Source of the DNA: JANMJD01 sp963828405
GTDB taxonomy: Bacteria; Actinomycetota; Acidimicrobiia; Acidimicrobiales; Ilumatobacteraceae
Direction: 5' to 3'
Length of the DNA stretch: 64,000 nt
NCBI GenBank assembly: GCA_963828405.1
Contig: CAWHEG010000031.1
Location: 992,001-1,056,000, forward strand
In this document: piece by piece, positions 44,758 to 55,700 of the stretch
How positions within the stretch are numbered: the first letter of the stretch is position 1
Layout: each line of letters begins with the position of its first letter
Notes under the pieces: model-generated
The model's database searches: none
What the model was told of the DNA's origin: nothing
The model's input: the letters and a program-made list of their open reading frames with translations, nothing else
Made by a program: the position numbers and the translations under genes

Positions 44758-46925
44758 TCATTCCGGGAGCGAAATCACGATCTCCCGGTTACCTAACGTG
44801 GTGGCTCGGATACCGGGCCAGGCGTCCGGCCGGGGTCCGGTCAGCCGGCCGTGTCCCCGGTGCCGGTCACGCGCCAGTGTGGCGTTCGGCCGGGAACCGC
44901 CGAACCGGTGGGCGGCGAGCGTCTCGACCGACCCCCCGGTGAACGGCACGCTGGGACCGCGGGAGGCGCCGAACGGGTGGTCGGTAGGCGTGTGGCGTTC
45001 GGTGGTGGGGAGTGAGGCTTGGTAGAGGGTTTCGTAGAGGCCGTTGTTGGTGCGGAGTTGGTGGTGGGTGCCGCGTTCGATGATGTGGCCGTGGTCGAGG
45101 ACGAGGATTTCGTCGGCTTGGTGGACCATGCGGAGGTTGTGGGAGACGAGGAGGGTGGCGCGGTTGTTCATGAGGTGGTGGATGGGTTCGTGGATGCGGT
45201 CGGTGGTGTTGGCGTCGAGTCCGCTGGTGGGTTCGTCGAGGATGAGGATGGGGGAGTCTCGTAGCAGGGCTCGGGCGAGGGCGATGCGTTGGCGTTGGCC
45301 GCCGGAGAGTCGTCGGCCGCGTTGGCCGACGGGGGTGTTGTAGGTGTCGGGGAATTGTTGGATGAAGGTGTGGGCGTCGGCGAGGGTGGCGGCGTTGGTG
45401 ATCTGGTCGTGGGTGGCGTCGGGGTTGCCGTAGGCGATGTTCTCGGCGATGGTGCGGTCGATCATCGGGGAGTCTTGGGGGACGAGGGCGATGTGGTTGC
45501 GGTAGTCGTCGAGGGCGAGGGTGGTGATGTCGTCGCCGTCGAAGCGGATGGTTCCGGTGGTGGGTTCGTGCCAGCGCATGAGGAGTCGCACGATGGTTGA
45601 TTTGCCGGCGCCGGAGGGGCCGACGAGGGCGACGACTTTGCCGGGTTCGAGGCGGAACGAGATACCGGTGAGTGATGGTTGTTCGGCGCCGGGGTAGGTG
45701 AACGAGACGTTGCGGAACTCGATGTCGCCGTGTTGGGTGATCACGGGGAGGGCGTCGGGTGGGTCGGGGGCGTGGGCGGGGACGTCGAGGAGTTCGATGA
45801 CGCGTTCTGCGCTGGCTGCGGCCGAGTAGAGGCTGGTGCCCAGTCGGCCCAGGGCGCGGATGGGGAGAACAGTTGGTTGAGGAAGGCCATGAACACGAAC
45901 AGTTCGCCCAGTGTCATGCGTCCGGCGGCCAGTTCGAGCGTTCCGAGTGAGACGACGGAGATGGCTCCGACGAGTTCCATGGCGTCGACGGCGGGTTGGT
46001 AGAGGGCGCTGTAGGCGGGCGGCGACCATGTCGACGCGGAACAGGGCTTGGCCGTGTTCGTCGAATCGGTCGAGTTCGCTGTGTTTGGTGCCGTGCGATT
46101 GGATCAGGGGCACGTTGGCCAAGATGTCTTCGGCGGCGGCTCCGATCTCGCCGCCCCGGCGGCGTCGTTCGCTGGAGGTGATCTTGGTGCGCCGGGCGAA
46201 GAACCGGCTGAGCAGACCGAAGAACGGTCCGACGACCATGGCGGCCAGGGCGAGTCGCCAGCTGAGCACGAAGATGATCGTGAGGAGCGCGCCGGCGCGC
46301 ACGAGGTGACCGAAGATGTCGCGTGTCGTGGTGGCGACCAGGGTTCCGATGGCTCCGACGTCGCCCGACAGGCGGGTGAGTAGGTCGCCCAGGGCGTGGC
46401 GGTCGTAGAAGTCGGGGCGGACGTCCAACAGGTGTGACATCAGTTCGCGGCGGGCGTCGAGCAGGATCCGTCCGCTCACCCATTCGTCGAGGACCGTCTC
46501 GACGTACGACAACCCGGCCACGACCGCGGTGGTCACGGCGAGCAGCACGAACACCAGTGGGGCCTTGTCCAGCGAGGCCGGCACGAACACCTGATCCACG
46601 GCGATCTTGAACACCCAGATCGCACCGATCTCGGCCAACGGGATCAACAGGCGCAACACACCCAACACGATCAACTGCACCCGATACCGCCGCGCAGACG
46701 GACGGAACCGCCGAATCGTCACCCGCAACGCACGAGACCGCGGAACCGATGCCGTTGCCCTGTCGAACAACCCGAATCGCCGCCGGGCCCGTGGCCGGCT
46801 GGCGCCGACGGCCGGTCCCGATCTCGAGGGGGCCGGGTGCGAGGCCATCAGCTCGGCGATGAACACCACGAACTCCCCGTCGATGCTCCCGTCGGACCGT
46901 CGACGACCTGCCGCCTCGTCAACAT
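44758..46925 (-). CDS. ABC exporter of peptide cassette 2 (fused permease-ATPase, frame-disrupted)
   Basis: About 722 codons, close paralogue of the exporter at 42430. Six transmembrane helices, then Walker A GPSGAGKS, LSGGQRQR, ILILDEPTSGLD and LLVSHNL. Three indels: near 46905 (N-terminus MLTRRQVVDG then DGSIDGEFVVFIAEL), near 46017 (one extra base) and near 45866 (one missing base); the last two compensate. The C-terminus is about 80 residues longer than in the paralogue (FGASRGPSVPFTGG onward) and has no counterpart, so it may be read-through of another indel. Codon choice differs strongly between parts of the gene: 45000-45780 almost only uses C-ending codons, while 45840-46480 matches the paralogue closely in DNA. 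Confidence 0.85.
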
Positions 46926-46998
46926 CGGTTCCACATAGCGCGCCCCGCTCCTCCCCACCGCAACGTTCACCGCATCAAACGTTCACTGCATCAAAAGG

Positions 46999-47035
46999 CG
47001 GGTCGAGGGTCCACGCTGAGCGAACCCTCGACCCG
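46999..47035 (-). terminator. hairpin downstream of peptide 2
   Basis: 12-bp perfect stem (CGGGTCGAGGGT and complement) with a 13-nt loop, 22 bp after the peptide stop at 47058. Equivalent in position to the hairpin after peptide 1. Confidence 0.6.
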
Positions 47036-47057
47036 ATCCCTTACCGATGGCGGGTGA

Positions 47058-47203
47058 TCACCAGCCGCTGCCGCCGCCACCCTTGCTGCCGCCGCCACTG
47101 CCTCGTGGCTCTTCTTGTGGCTCTTCTTCTTGCTCTTCTTGTGGCTGCCGCCTCCGTCATCGCCGCCACACCCGGCCGGCGAAACCTGCTTGAAAGCTCC
47201 CAT
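47058..47203 (-). CDS. small MGAFKQ peptide 2 (putative secreted peptide, one frameshift)
   Basis: About 47 aa. N-terminus MGAFKQVSPAGCGGDDGGG matches peptide 1 in MGAFKQ and PA-GG; then a basic run SHKKSKKKSHKKSH and a Gly/Ser tail GSGGGSKGGGGSGW. The tail is in another frame from the start: a small indel lies at about 47105-47108. Read without it the frame continues to 46991 as an Ala/Arg-rich stretch across the hairpin, which is unlikely. GAGGAG lies 8 bases before the ATG. Function unknown; the exporter gene follows. Confidence 0.65.
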
Positions 47204-47227
47204 TTGGAATCTCCTCTAGTGATTGCG

Positions 47228-47247
47228 GGTGACCACTTTCGATCACC
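47228..47247 (-). promoter_or_regulatory. operator-like inverted repeat upstream of peptide 2
   Basis: Plus strand GGTGACC-ACTTTC-GATCACC, arms 7 bp with one mismatch, 24 bp from ATG 47203. It would cover about +1 to +20 of a transcript from the TATGCT at 47257-47262. Confidence 0.6.
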
Positions 47248-47256
47248 AAGTCGCCG

Positions 47257-47262
47257 AGCATA
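47257..47262 (-). promoter_or_regulatory. -10 element TATGCT of peptide cassette 2
   Basis: TATGCT on the minus strand, 9 bp upstream of the inverted repeat; the GCGTGAGAT block shared with cassette 1 is at 47272-47280. The rest of the 275-bp gap to the kinase gene has no gene that I can see. Confidence 0.45.
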
Positions 47263-47466
47263 GTCGACGGTGCGTGAGATTGAAAGAGAAGATCTCTCAA
47301 GTGATCTCCTACGAATAGTGGTATTTCACGCAGAATCACCGCAAGATCACACTCAGCGTGGTGTCGGTCCTTGTCGCCGGGTGTGCATCGACCGGCGTGC
47401 CGGTGGCCAGGCCACCTGAAGCACACGATGGGGTCATCGCCACTGTCCTCGTGACCGGGGGACGGC

Positions 47467-47472
47467 TACGTT
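47467..47472 (+). promoter_or_regulatory. -10 element TACGTT, leaderless promoter
   Basis: TACGTT is followed by 6 bp and ATG 47479 of the kinase gene. Confidence 0.45.
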
Positions 47473-47478
47473 CGGCCC

Positions 47479-48465
47479 ATGGCTCCGTCCGATCGCGGGG
47501 GGCCGACTGCCCAGTACCCCCGTTGTCGCCGGGGAGCACCCTGGCCGACGGGTACACGGTCATCGGCCTGCTGTCGCACGCGGCAACGACCTCGATGTCT
47601 ACGACGCCTGGAGCGCGGCGCTCGAGGCCCGCTGCGTCGTCAAGACGCTGCGTCCCGACCGGCTGGACAACCCGAAGGACGCCGCCGCCTGCTCTGGGAG
47701 GGACAGCTGCTCACCACGCTCCACCATCCGCATCTGGTGCGCGGATACGAGGTCGTCGAGGAACCCCGCCCGATGGTGGCGATGGAGACGATCACCGGGT
47801 ACACGCTGTCGGCACCCTGGTCGGCATGCGCCGGGCCCGGTTCCCCTCGTCACGCTCGCCGCACTGGGCGAGCAGCTGTGTGCGGCGCTCCACTACCTCC
47901 ACGGTCGCGACATCCTCCACCTCGATCTGAAGCCGGGAAACGTCGTCTCCGAGGCGGGCAAGGCCAAGGTCATCGACCTCAGCCTTGCCCACGCCCCCGG
48001 ACGCGGGCCGGCGGGCTGGGGACACCGGCGTACATGGCGCCCGAGCAGGACGGCGGTGACGAGTTCACGACGGCGTCGGACGTCTGGGCGGTCGGACTGA
48101 TCCTCTACGAGGCGGCGACGGGGACCCAGCCGTTCGACCAGTCCGGAAGCAGTGATCGACAGCGAGTCGGCCCGCGGGTCAGCAGTCGGCTGGCAGCCGT
48201 CGGCCGAGGCGGCCGGCGAGGCGGCCAGCCGACCACCGTTGCCGGTGCCGGCGGGTGTATCGCCAACTCCAGTCGCGGGCAGACTCGGTGCGGACGCTGC
48301 GCCGGCTGCCGCCCGACTTCTCCCAGACGATCGATCGCTGTCTCGATCCCGACCCGTCGGGCCGACCCTCGGTCGAGGAGCTCCTCGTCCTGTTCCGGTC
48401 GTTCCAGCCCGCCGCTCCTGGCTCTGGAGGCCATCCGGCGGGGGCTCGCGGGACCCTCGACCTGA
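47479..48465 (+). CDS. Ser/Thr protein kinase (frame-disrupted)
   Basis: About 329 codons. A protein-kinase fold can be followed through at least six frame changes (near 47515, 47580, 47690, 47815, 48015 and 48150): VVKTLRPDRL holds the ATP-binding Lys, LALGEQLCAALHYLHGR is the helix before the catalytic loop HLDLKPGNVV, IDLSLAH replaces the usual DFG, then GTPAYMAPEQ and SDVWAVGLILYEAATG. The C-terminus has RCLDPDPSGRPSVEEL, a Pkn-like end. The start is placed by TACGTT-N6; the stop is uncertain (48465 in one frame, 48605 in another). Catalytic Asp is present, so a restored protein could be active. It is divergent from the peptide cassette and may regulate it; this is speculation. Confidence 0.6.
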   Translation: MAPSDRGGPTAQYPRCRRGAPWPTGTRSSACCRTRQRPRCLRRLERGARGPLRRQDAASRPAGQPEGRRRLLWEGQLLTTLHHPHLVRGYEVVEEPRPMVAMETITGYTLSAPWSACAGPGSPRHARRTGRAAVCGAPLPPRSRHPPPRSEAGKRRLRGGQGQGHRPQPCPRPRTRAGGLGTPAYMAPEQDGGDEFTTASDVWAVGLILYEAATGTQPFDQSGSSDRQRVGPRVSSRLAAVGRGGRRGGQPTTVAGAGGCIANSSRGQTRCGRCAGCRPTSPRRSIAVSIPTRRADPRSRSSSSCSGRSSPPLLALEAIRRGLAGPST

Positions 48466-48547
48466 TATCGAGCTGCGTCCCCGTCGGGACGGTGAGGGTC
48501 GATCCACCCGATCGCCGGTGTGCTGGCCGGCCTTTCGGGGAGGTGGG

Positions 48548-49385
48548 TCAGCCCACCACGTGGTCGAGGGAGGGCGGGCTCACCGAGACCGGCCCGGGGC
48601 GGTAGTCGATCGTGATCTGCGTCCCGTCGATCGCCTCGCCGTCGAAGAACTGGGCGCCGGTTGCCACCAGGCGGATCAGCGTGCCGTCGTGGATCCAGAC
48701 GTCCCACGCCACGGGTGTGGTGCGGTCGATGAACTCGCTGACGACCTCGAGCCGGTTAGTCGTCAGGTAGTCGGAGACGGCGCCGGCTGTCGTCGTCAAC
48801 CGGTACCCGCCGGTGCCATCGGGGCCGGTCAGTGCCCGGATGTCCAGGGGGATCTCGGCCCACATGTCCATCAGTTGGGTCAGTGGGCCCGACGCCCGGC
48901 CGAACAACGTGAACGCCTCGTCGAGCGAGACCTGGCTCGGATCGGCCACCGGCAGGGCCTGCCAGAAGGGGTTGTCATCAACGGCCTCGTCGATGCTTCG
49001 GATGTAGATCACCTCCGCTGTGGCGATCTGCTCGACGACCACCGTGGCCCCGGCCGGCGTCACCGCCCGCTCGATCGACCGGTAGCGCCCGGCTGCCCGG
49101 TCGATCTCGATGGCATACGTCTGGTCACGCGATTCGTCGTTGGCGTTCCCGGTGAGGGCGACGCCAGGGCTGCTCGCCAGCGTGGCGATGCCGGCCCGCA
49201 CGGCCTGCAGCGCCTGGGTCGAGTCGACCGGGGAGACGACGACGGTGGTGGTCGTTGGTGCGTCACCGGCGCTGCCGCCGTCCCCGAGACATGCCGCCGG
49301 GGAGACCAGGGCGACCCGGCCACGCAGGCCACCGTTTCGCCACCGCCGCAGCGTTTCCCGATGTGGGCTTCAACCGGTCTTTCAT
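48548..49385 (-). CDS. putative lipoprotein (one frameshift)
   Basis: About 279 codons. After ATG 49385 (MKDRLKPTSGNAAA) a frame change near 49320 leads into LVSPAACLGDGGSAGD, a lipobox-like site with Cys, then a Thr/Val linker (PTTTTVVVSPVDST). The mature domain (AVRAGIATLASSPGVALTGNAN, YAIEIDRAAGRYRSIERA, FIDRTTPVAWDVWIHDGTL, ITIDYRPG) has the beta-strand pattern of LppX/LprG-like lipid-binding lipoproteins; this is a weak resemblance. TAGAGT lies 6 bp before the ATG, giving another leaderless start. It converges on the kinase gene. Confidence 0.6.
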
Positions 49386-49391
49386 TGCGAG

Positions 49392-49397
49392 ACTCTA
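49392..49397 (-). promoter_or_regulatory. -10 element TAGAGT, leaderless promoter
   Basis: TAGAGT on the minus strand is followed by 6 bp and ATG 49385 of the lipoprotein gene. Confidence 0.45.
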
Positions 49398-49774
49398 CTA
49401 GGGGTGCTCGGATGACTGCTTGCAGGGGATGGTTCGTCACTGCCCGGTCGATCTCTCGATGCTTCGAGCCCTCCATACTGCACTGCGACGGTCCGTCAGG
49501 GCGTCGGTACAGCGAGTGTGTCAAGGCGACGGAAAAGACCCTGCTGCAAGCAGCATTGGGCGACCGCGACGGGACTATTGCTCGCAGAGCACTCGGCCGA
49601 GCACGTCGGGTGAGTCAAATGGATCAGCAGCGCGCGACGTGCATCACTCTCAGCGTCGTGAGTACAATCTGTGATCGATTGACTACTGGGTGCGATCCAT
49701 CGACGGCGAACTTCCGCGGTGGGCGACGACGGGACAGGTGGAACTCACGTGGATGGACACACGGTATCGGCAGG
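49398..49774 (+). other. intergenic region, lower GC, before the giant surface protein
   Basis: No convincing gene in 377 bp. It is poorer in G+C than its surroundings. TACAAT at 49663-49668, about 107 bp before ATG 49775, is the best -10 candidate for the giant gene, without a clear -35. Confidence 0.4.
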
Positions 49775-52700
49775 ATGCGGACACGCTCTCTCGGCGGCGC
49801 CGTCACCGGCCTGCTGATGATCGCGTCGATCCTGGTGGTCACCGGGCAGGTATCGGGCGCCGGCTACCCGAACCCGGCGCCGACGTCGGGGACCCAGTCG
49901 TTCAACGCCGGCGCGTACGTCATCGACGCCGGGGCGGTGACCGGCGCAGCGACGAAGCAGACGGTCGCCCAGGGCCTCAAGCCGTACGGGCTCGTCTACG
50001 CCCTGATCAAGGCGCGCATCCCCGTCCAGTGGGTGATCAAGCCGAGCAAGCCGTCGGGCACCGGTGGCGCCGGCCTCGCCGATGTCGACCAGAACCTGGG
50101 CAACGTCGGCGTCGACTTCAGCTTCGACTGCGACGCTGCCGGACCGCTGCCGTCGAAGGACTACAAGACCGGCGCGTACGTGATCCCCAAGGAGTTCGCC
50201 GCCCAGGCCGCGCCGATCGTGGCGACATGGAAGGACCAAGGGTGTCGTCGTCGATGGGCCGTGCATCGCGCCGATCGCCAACCTGCCGGTGTTCAACACC
50301 CTCACGGGCTGGCCCCGCACGGTGCTCGACGCTCCAACGGGTCGATCGCCGTCGGCTTCTTCACGAACGCAGGGATCCCCCAGGGCGTGCTGACCAAGCC
50401 CGGCCGACCCGCCCGCCTACCGGTTCGCCGCCCCCAGCGAGCTGACGCCGTGCGACGACTTCTACGTGATGCCCCACGCCGATCCGACGTTCGCCACCCA
50501 CCAGAACCTGATCCCCTTCGTCAAGTCCGGCGGTTACGTGTGGGCCGGATGCCACGCGGTGAGCGTGCTCGAGAACGTCCGGTACCCGAACCCGTACCCG
50601 GCAAACCCGGCGCTGGCCGGAACACTGGCGATGAACTTCCTCAGCGACAACGGGCTGCTCTCCTTCAAGAGCCATGCCGGAGGGTCGGTGCCGTACTCGT
50701 TCTACAAGCAGAGCGGCGATACCCGCTCCTACTACCCTCGCCGTACGCCCTCGATCCGGTCCGTTCCGGTGACCCGTTCGCCCAGCTCCGTGGCCGGACC
50801 GATCTCGCCCAGCAGAACGGTTCGGAGCAGATCTACATGCCGGCGGCCACCTCGAAGTGGCGCCAGCAGACCCAGGTCGTGATCTACGACCCGACCCACG
50901 CCGACGTGCCGTTGAACTCGCCCGGCCCGGCCGCCTCCGTCGTGTACGGGCCGGCGTTCGGCAATCCGAGCCTACGGCTACGTCGCCTACGAAGGGGGGC
51001 ACTCGATCAACAAGGGCACGGTCGACGACGTCGCCGCCCAACGCGCCTTCTTCAACATGCAACTGCTCAGCGGCGCCGATCGTGCTCCGAAGGTCACGGT
51101 CACGGCGCCCGGTCCGAACACGACGATCGCCGGCGGTGCAACCATCCCGGTGAGCGGCTCGGCGACGGGCGGTTCGGGGAGCTACACGTACACGTGGTCG
51201 GCGACGTGCTACAACCAGGCCGGGACCGCGGTCGGCTCGGGGACGTTCGCCAACCCCGGCCAGCCCTCGACGACCTTCACCGCCCCGGCGGCGACGGGCC
51301 CGTTGAACTGCAACATCATCCTCTCGGTGGTCGACAGCTGCGGCCGCTTCGGGTTCGGCTACAAGTCCGTGGCCGTCGTGCCCCCGGCGGACGTGCAGAT
51401 CACCAAGACCGGCCCGGCGACCGCCGCCGCCGGTTCCATCGCCTACACACTGACGGTCAAGAACAACGGCGCGATCACCGGCACCACGACCGGCGACGGG
51501 AACGGCGCCACCGGGGTCGTGCTCAGCGACACGGTGCCCACGGGCACGACCTTCGTGTCGGTGTCGGCGCCGGTGTACTCAGGCGTCGCCCCTGCAGGTG
51601 CATCGTGCTCGGAGAGCCTCGGGGTGGTCACCTGCGATCTCAAGGACATGGCCGACGAACAGACGGCGACCGTCACCGTCACCGTGACGGCAGGCGTGGG
51701 CGGTACGACGATCGTCAACACGGCCACGGTCAGTTCGACATCGCCCGACATCGTTCTCTCGAACAACCAGGCATCGGCGACGACCAAGGTGCTCAACTCG
51801 GGGATGAAGGTCGTCAAGACGGCCAGCCCGACAGTCGTGCCCGCGGCCGGCGGCCCGGTCACCTTCACCTTCACCGTCACCAACATCGGCGACAACCCGC
51901 TGTCGAACGTCGTTGTCGCCGACAGCCCGACGTGCACGATCAGCGGCCCGGTGGGCGACACCAACACCAACAGCCTGCTCGACCTGACCGAGACATGGGT
52001 GTACACGTGCACCCGGACGGTGAACAACGCCACGGTCGACACCGGCACTGTCGCCTTCCCAGTCGACAGCGGGCCATTCGCGGCGGCCACCAAGCAGGAC
52101 GTCGTCACCGTGACCGCCAAGGATCAGGGGAACAACACGATCACGGCCGCCGCCCCGGCGACGGTCACCATCTCCAGCCCGGCGCTGAGCATCGCCAAGA
52201 CGCTCGCCCCGAACACCCAACAGCCCGGCGTCGGCGGGGTGGCGACGTTCACGATCACCGTCACCAACACCGGCAACGTGCCGTTGACCAACGTGGCCAC
52301 CACCGACCCGTGGACGGGGAGCTGTGCGGTGGCGAGCATCCCCAACCTGGCCGTCGGCGCCAGCTACAGCTACAGCTGCGCTGCAACGCTGCCCATCGTG
52401 GCGGCCACCGCCTCGGATTCGTTCCCCGTCCTCGGTGCCAACAACGTCATCGCCTACCAGCAGGGCACCGGATGGGCCGGTGACTGGATCGACTCGCAGG
52501 ACACCAGCGCCAGTGGTGGCGACATTCGCGTCATCGCTCCACCCGTCGCCGGTACCACGACGTCCGTGGCCATGATCTCGGGCTCCCGCACTTTCACGCG
52601 GGCGGTCAACCTCGACCGGCGCGCAGGGCGCCACGCTGTACTTCAGCTTACGCGCGATCCTCGAACTTCAACAACAACTCTCGCATCGTGACCGTCCAGG

Positions 52701-55700
52701 CCTCGGCCGACGGCACCACGTTCGTCGACATCGGCACGATCACAGGCACCGGGGTCAACGCGATCGATACTGGGTGGACGTCGACGTTCTTCACCATCGG
52801 CGGCGCGCAACTGGCGGCGGGATCACGGATCAGGTTCGTCTCGAGCTCTGGTGACGACCTGTACGTCGACGACGTCAGCATCCGCGTGGCGCAGGTGAAC
52901 TCCGCCACTGTCACCGCCACGGACTCCTTGAACACGACGGCTACGGCAACCGACACCGAAGCGGTGACGCTCGGCAACCCGCCGCTGTCGATCACCAAGA
53001 CCGCCAGCCCGGCGTTCGTGCGCAACGGCGACACCCTCACCTACACGGTCACAGTGACCAACAACTCGACTTCGGTGCCGCAGTCCAATGTCACCGATCG
53101 CGGACATCTTCCCGAGCGGGTTGACCCGCGCCAGCACCACCGCCACATACGGGTCGGTCACCTCCACCGACGGCTTCGACTGTGATCCCACCGAGGGCGA
53201 TTTCGCCCCGTACGCCTGCAACTCGACCCAGTGGCTCGGCACGTGGGCGGAGACGGGCGAGACCACCGACGCCAACAGCAACGACATCAAGGTGATCGAC
53301 AACCCGCCCGTCGCCGCGCCGTCGCTGCCCGATGTGCTGCTCATCACCAACTCCTCCAAGTCCATCGAGCGGCCGACGTACCTTGGTGGTGCCGCGTCGG
53401 CGACGCTCTCGTTCCGCTACCTGCGCAGCTCGAACTGGGACAAGGAGGTCGCCACCGCCACGCTCGCCGCCGAGGGCTGGAACGGGACCTCGTTCCAGGC
53501 GATCACGACGCTCATCCCGACCCACCCGGGCGGCACCGGGGTCGCCGACACCACCTGGCAGACGGCCAGCGTCGCCGTGCCGGCGGCGATGCTCGCGCGG
53601 CGACTTCAAGCTGCGGTTCACGAGCCAGAACTCTCAGGACATCTGGATCGACAGCGTCTCGTTGACCACCGTTGCGCTGGTCGACGCCGCGTGCACCCTC
53701 TGCACCGACACGAACCTCACCCCGGCGGCGCCGGCGAGCGGCGCGTCGCTCACCCCGCTGGCCCTCTACCCGTCGCAAACGGTGACATACACGATCACCA
53801 GCACCGTCACCGGCGCCCCGGCCGACGGGTTCCAGTTCAGCAACACGGCCTCGGTGGTCAGCACCCAGATGCCCAACCCGGTGGCGGCCGCGGTGTCCAC
53901 GCCGTACTACGCACCGAACTACACGATCTCCAAGTCGGCGACCCCGGCGACGGTGCTCGACGGCGGCACGGCCACCTACACGGTCACGCTGGTCAACACC
54001 GGAAACGTCCCCCTCACGTTGGGCACCGTGATCGACCCGAGTTGCACCCTCGGCGCGGTCAGCGGCGACGTCAACACGAACAGCAAGCTCGACCTGGGCG
54101 AGACCTGGGTGTACACCTGCACCCGGGTGATCAGCTCCAACGACGGCGTCCCCGCCACACCCGACACCGTGCCCAACACCGTCAGCTCGTCGTTCACCGA
54201 CCCCGGCGGGCTCGCCGTACCGAAGTCGGCCAACGCCAACGTCTCGGTGATCCACCCGTCGCTGTCGATCGCCGCCAGCCCGCCCGCGGCCACGATCTAC
54301 GCCGGCGGCACGGTCACGTACGACTACACGCTGACCAACACCGGTGATGTCACGTTGTCGAACGTGGGCGTCACCGCCGCCAACTGCGCGGCACCGGTGT
54401 ACGCCTCGGGCGACGCCAACGGCGACGGTCTGATGCAGACATCCGAGGTGTGGCACTTCTCGTGCACGACCGCTGCCGTCAACGCCGACCAGGCGGCGCA
54501 GAACGTGTCGGCGTCCGCCCAGGACGCGACGCTGTTCAGCAGCGTGAGTTCCAACACGGTCCAGGTGGCGATCGACGTGATCCACCCTGCGCTGACGATC
54601 GTCAAGACGGCGACCAACAGCGGCAGCGGGGCGCCGGGCCCCAGTGACACCCTGACCGTCGGCGTGGCCAACAACGTCACCTACCACTACGCGGTGACCA
54701 GCACCGGCGACTCGCCGATCACCGCCGTGTCGGTGGCCGACGACACCTGCAACCCGGCCGCCTACGTCAGCGGCGATGCCGGCGTCATCGGCACGATGGA
54801 GGTCGGTGAGACCTGGCAGTTCTCCTGCGTCGGCGGCCAGCTGCCGAAGACGACGACCAACACGGCCACGGCGTCGGGGACCGACCTGATCCTCGGCCCG
54901 GTGCAGAGCCCTCCCGACACGGCGACGGTCACCGTGCAGGCCCCCCAGCTGCAGCTGGCCAAGCAGGCCGACACCGAGTACGTCACCGCCGGCGGCGCCG
55001 TGACGTTCACCTACTCCGTGCAGAACACGGGCGGCACCCGCATCGACAGCTGGACCGTTGCCGACGACAAGTGCGCTCCGCTCGTCTTCGCCGGGGGTGA
55101 CACGACGGCCAACAACCAGATCGACATCGGCGAGACGGTCACCTACACGTGCACGGTCAACCCGTTCAACAGCGACGCGCTCAACACGTTCACGGTCACG
55201 GGCGTGACCGACTCCCTCGGTTTCGCCGGTTACACGCCGACACCGGCCGTCGCCCAGGTGTTCGCCATCGATCCCCGGATCTCGGTCGTCAAGCAGGCGA
55301 CAACGTACGTCGGCAACACCAACGTGGTGCGCAACGGCCCCGGCGACGTGGCAGGCGCGCTCGCCGGCGACACCGTCGTCTACACCTACGCGGTCACCGG
55401 CTCCGCCGGGGTCAATGCCTCCACGGTCTCCGGTCTGAACAGCCTGCTGCTCAACACCATCGGCGACGACAAGTGTGCACCCGTGTCACCGGTGTTGAAC
55501 GACAACGGCACGCCGGCCGATCCGAGCGACGACTTCAACGTCGGCGACACCTCGAGTCGTGGCCAACTCGACCCGGGAGAGACCTGGCAGTTCACCTGCA
55601 CCAGCACCACGGTCACGGCCACGCCCGGCGACGTCACCAACACCGTGACGGTGCTCGCCGACTCGGCTCTCGACATCGACCTCAACGCCGCCGCCCCGAT

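Noticed and set aside
49420..49674. Possible 84-residue gene before the giant protein
   Set aside because: No ribosome site, no motif, and odd composition; treated as intergenic.
48152..49774. Long plus-strand lead-in to the surface protein
   Set aside because: It is antisense to the lipoprotein and out of keeping with a signal peptide at 49775.
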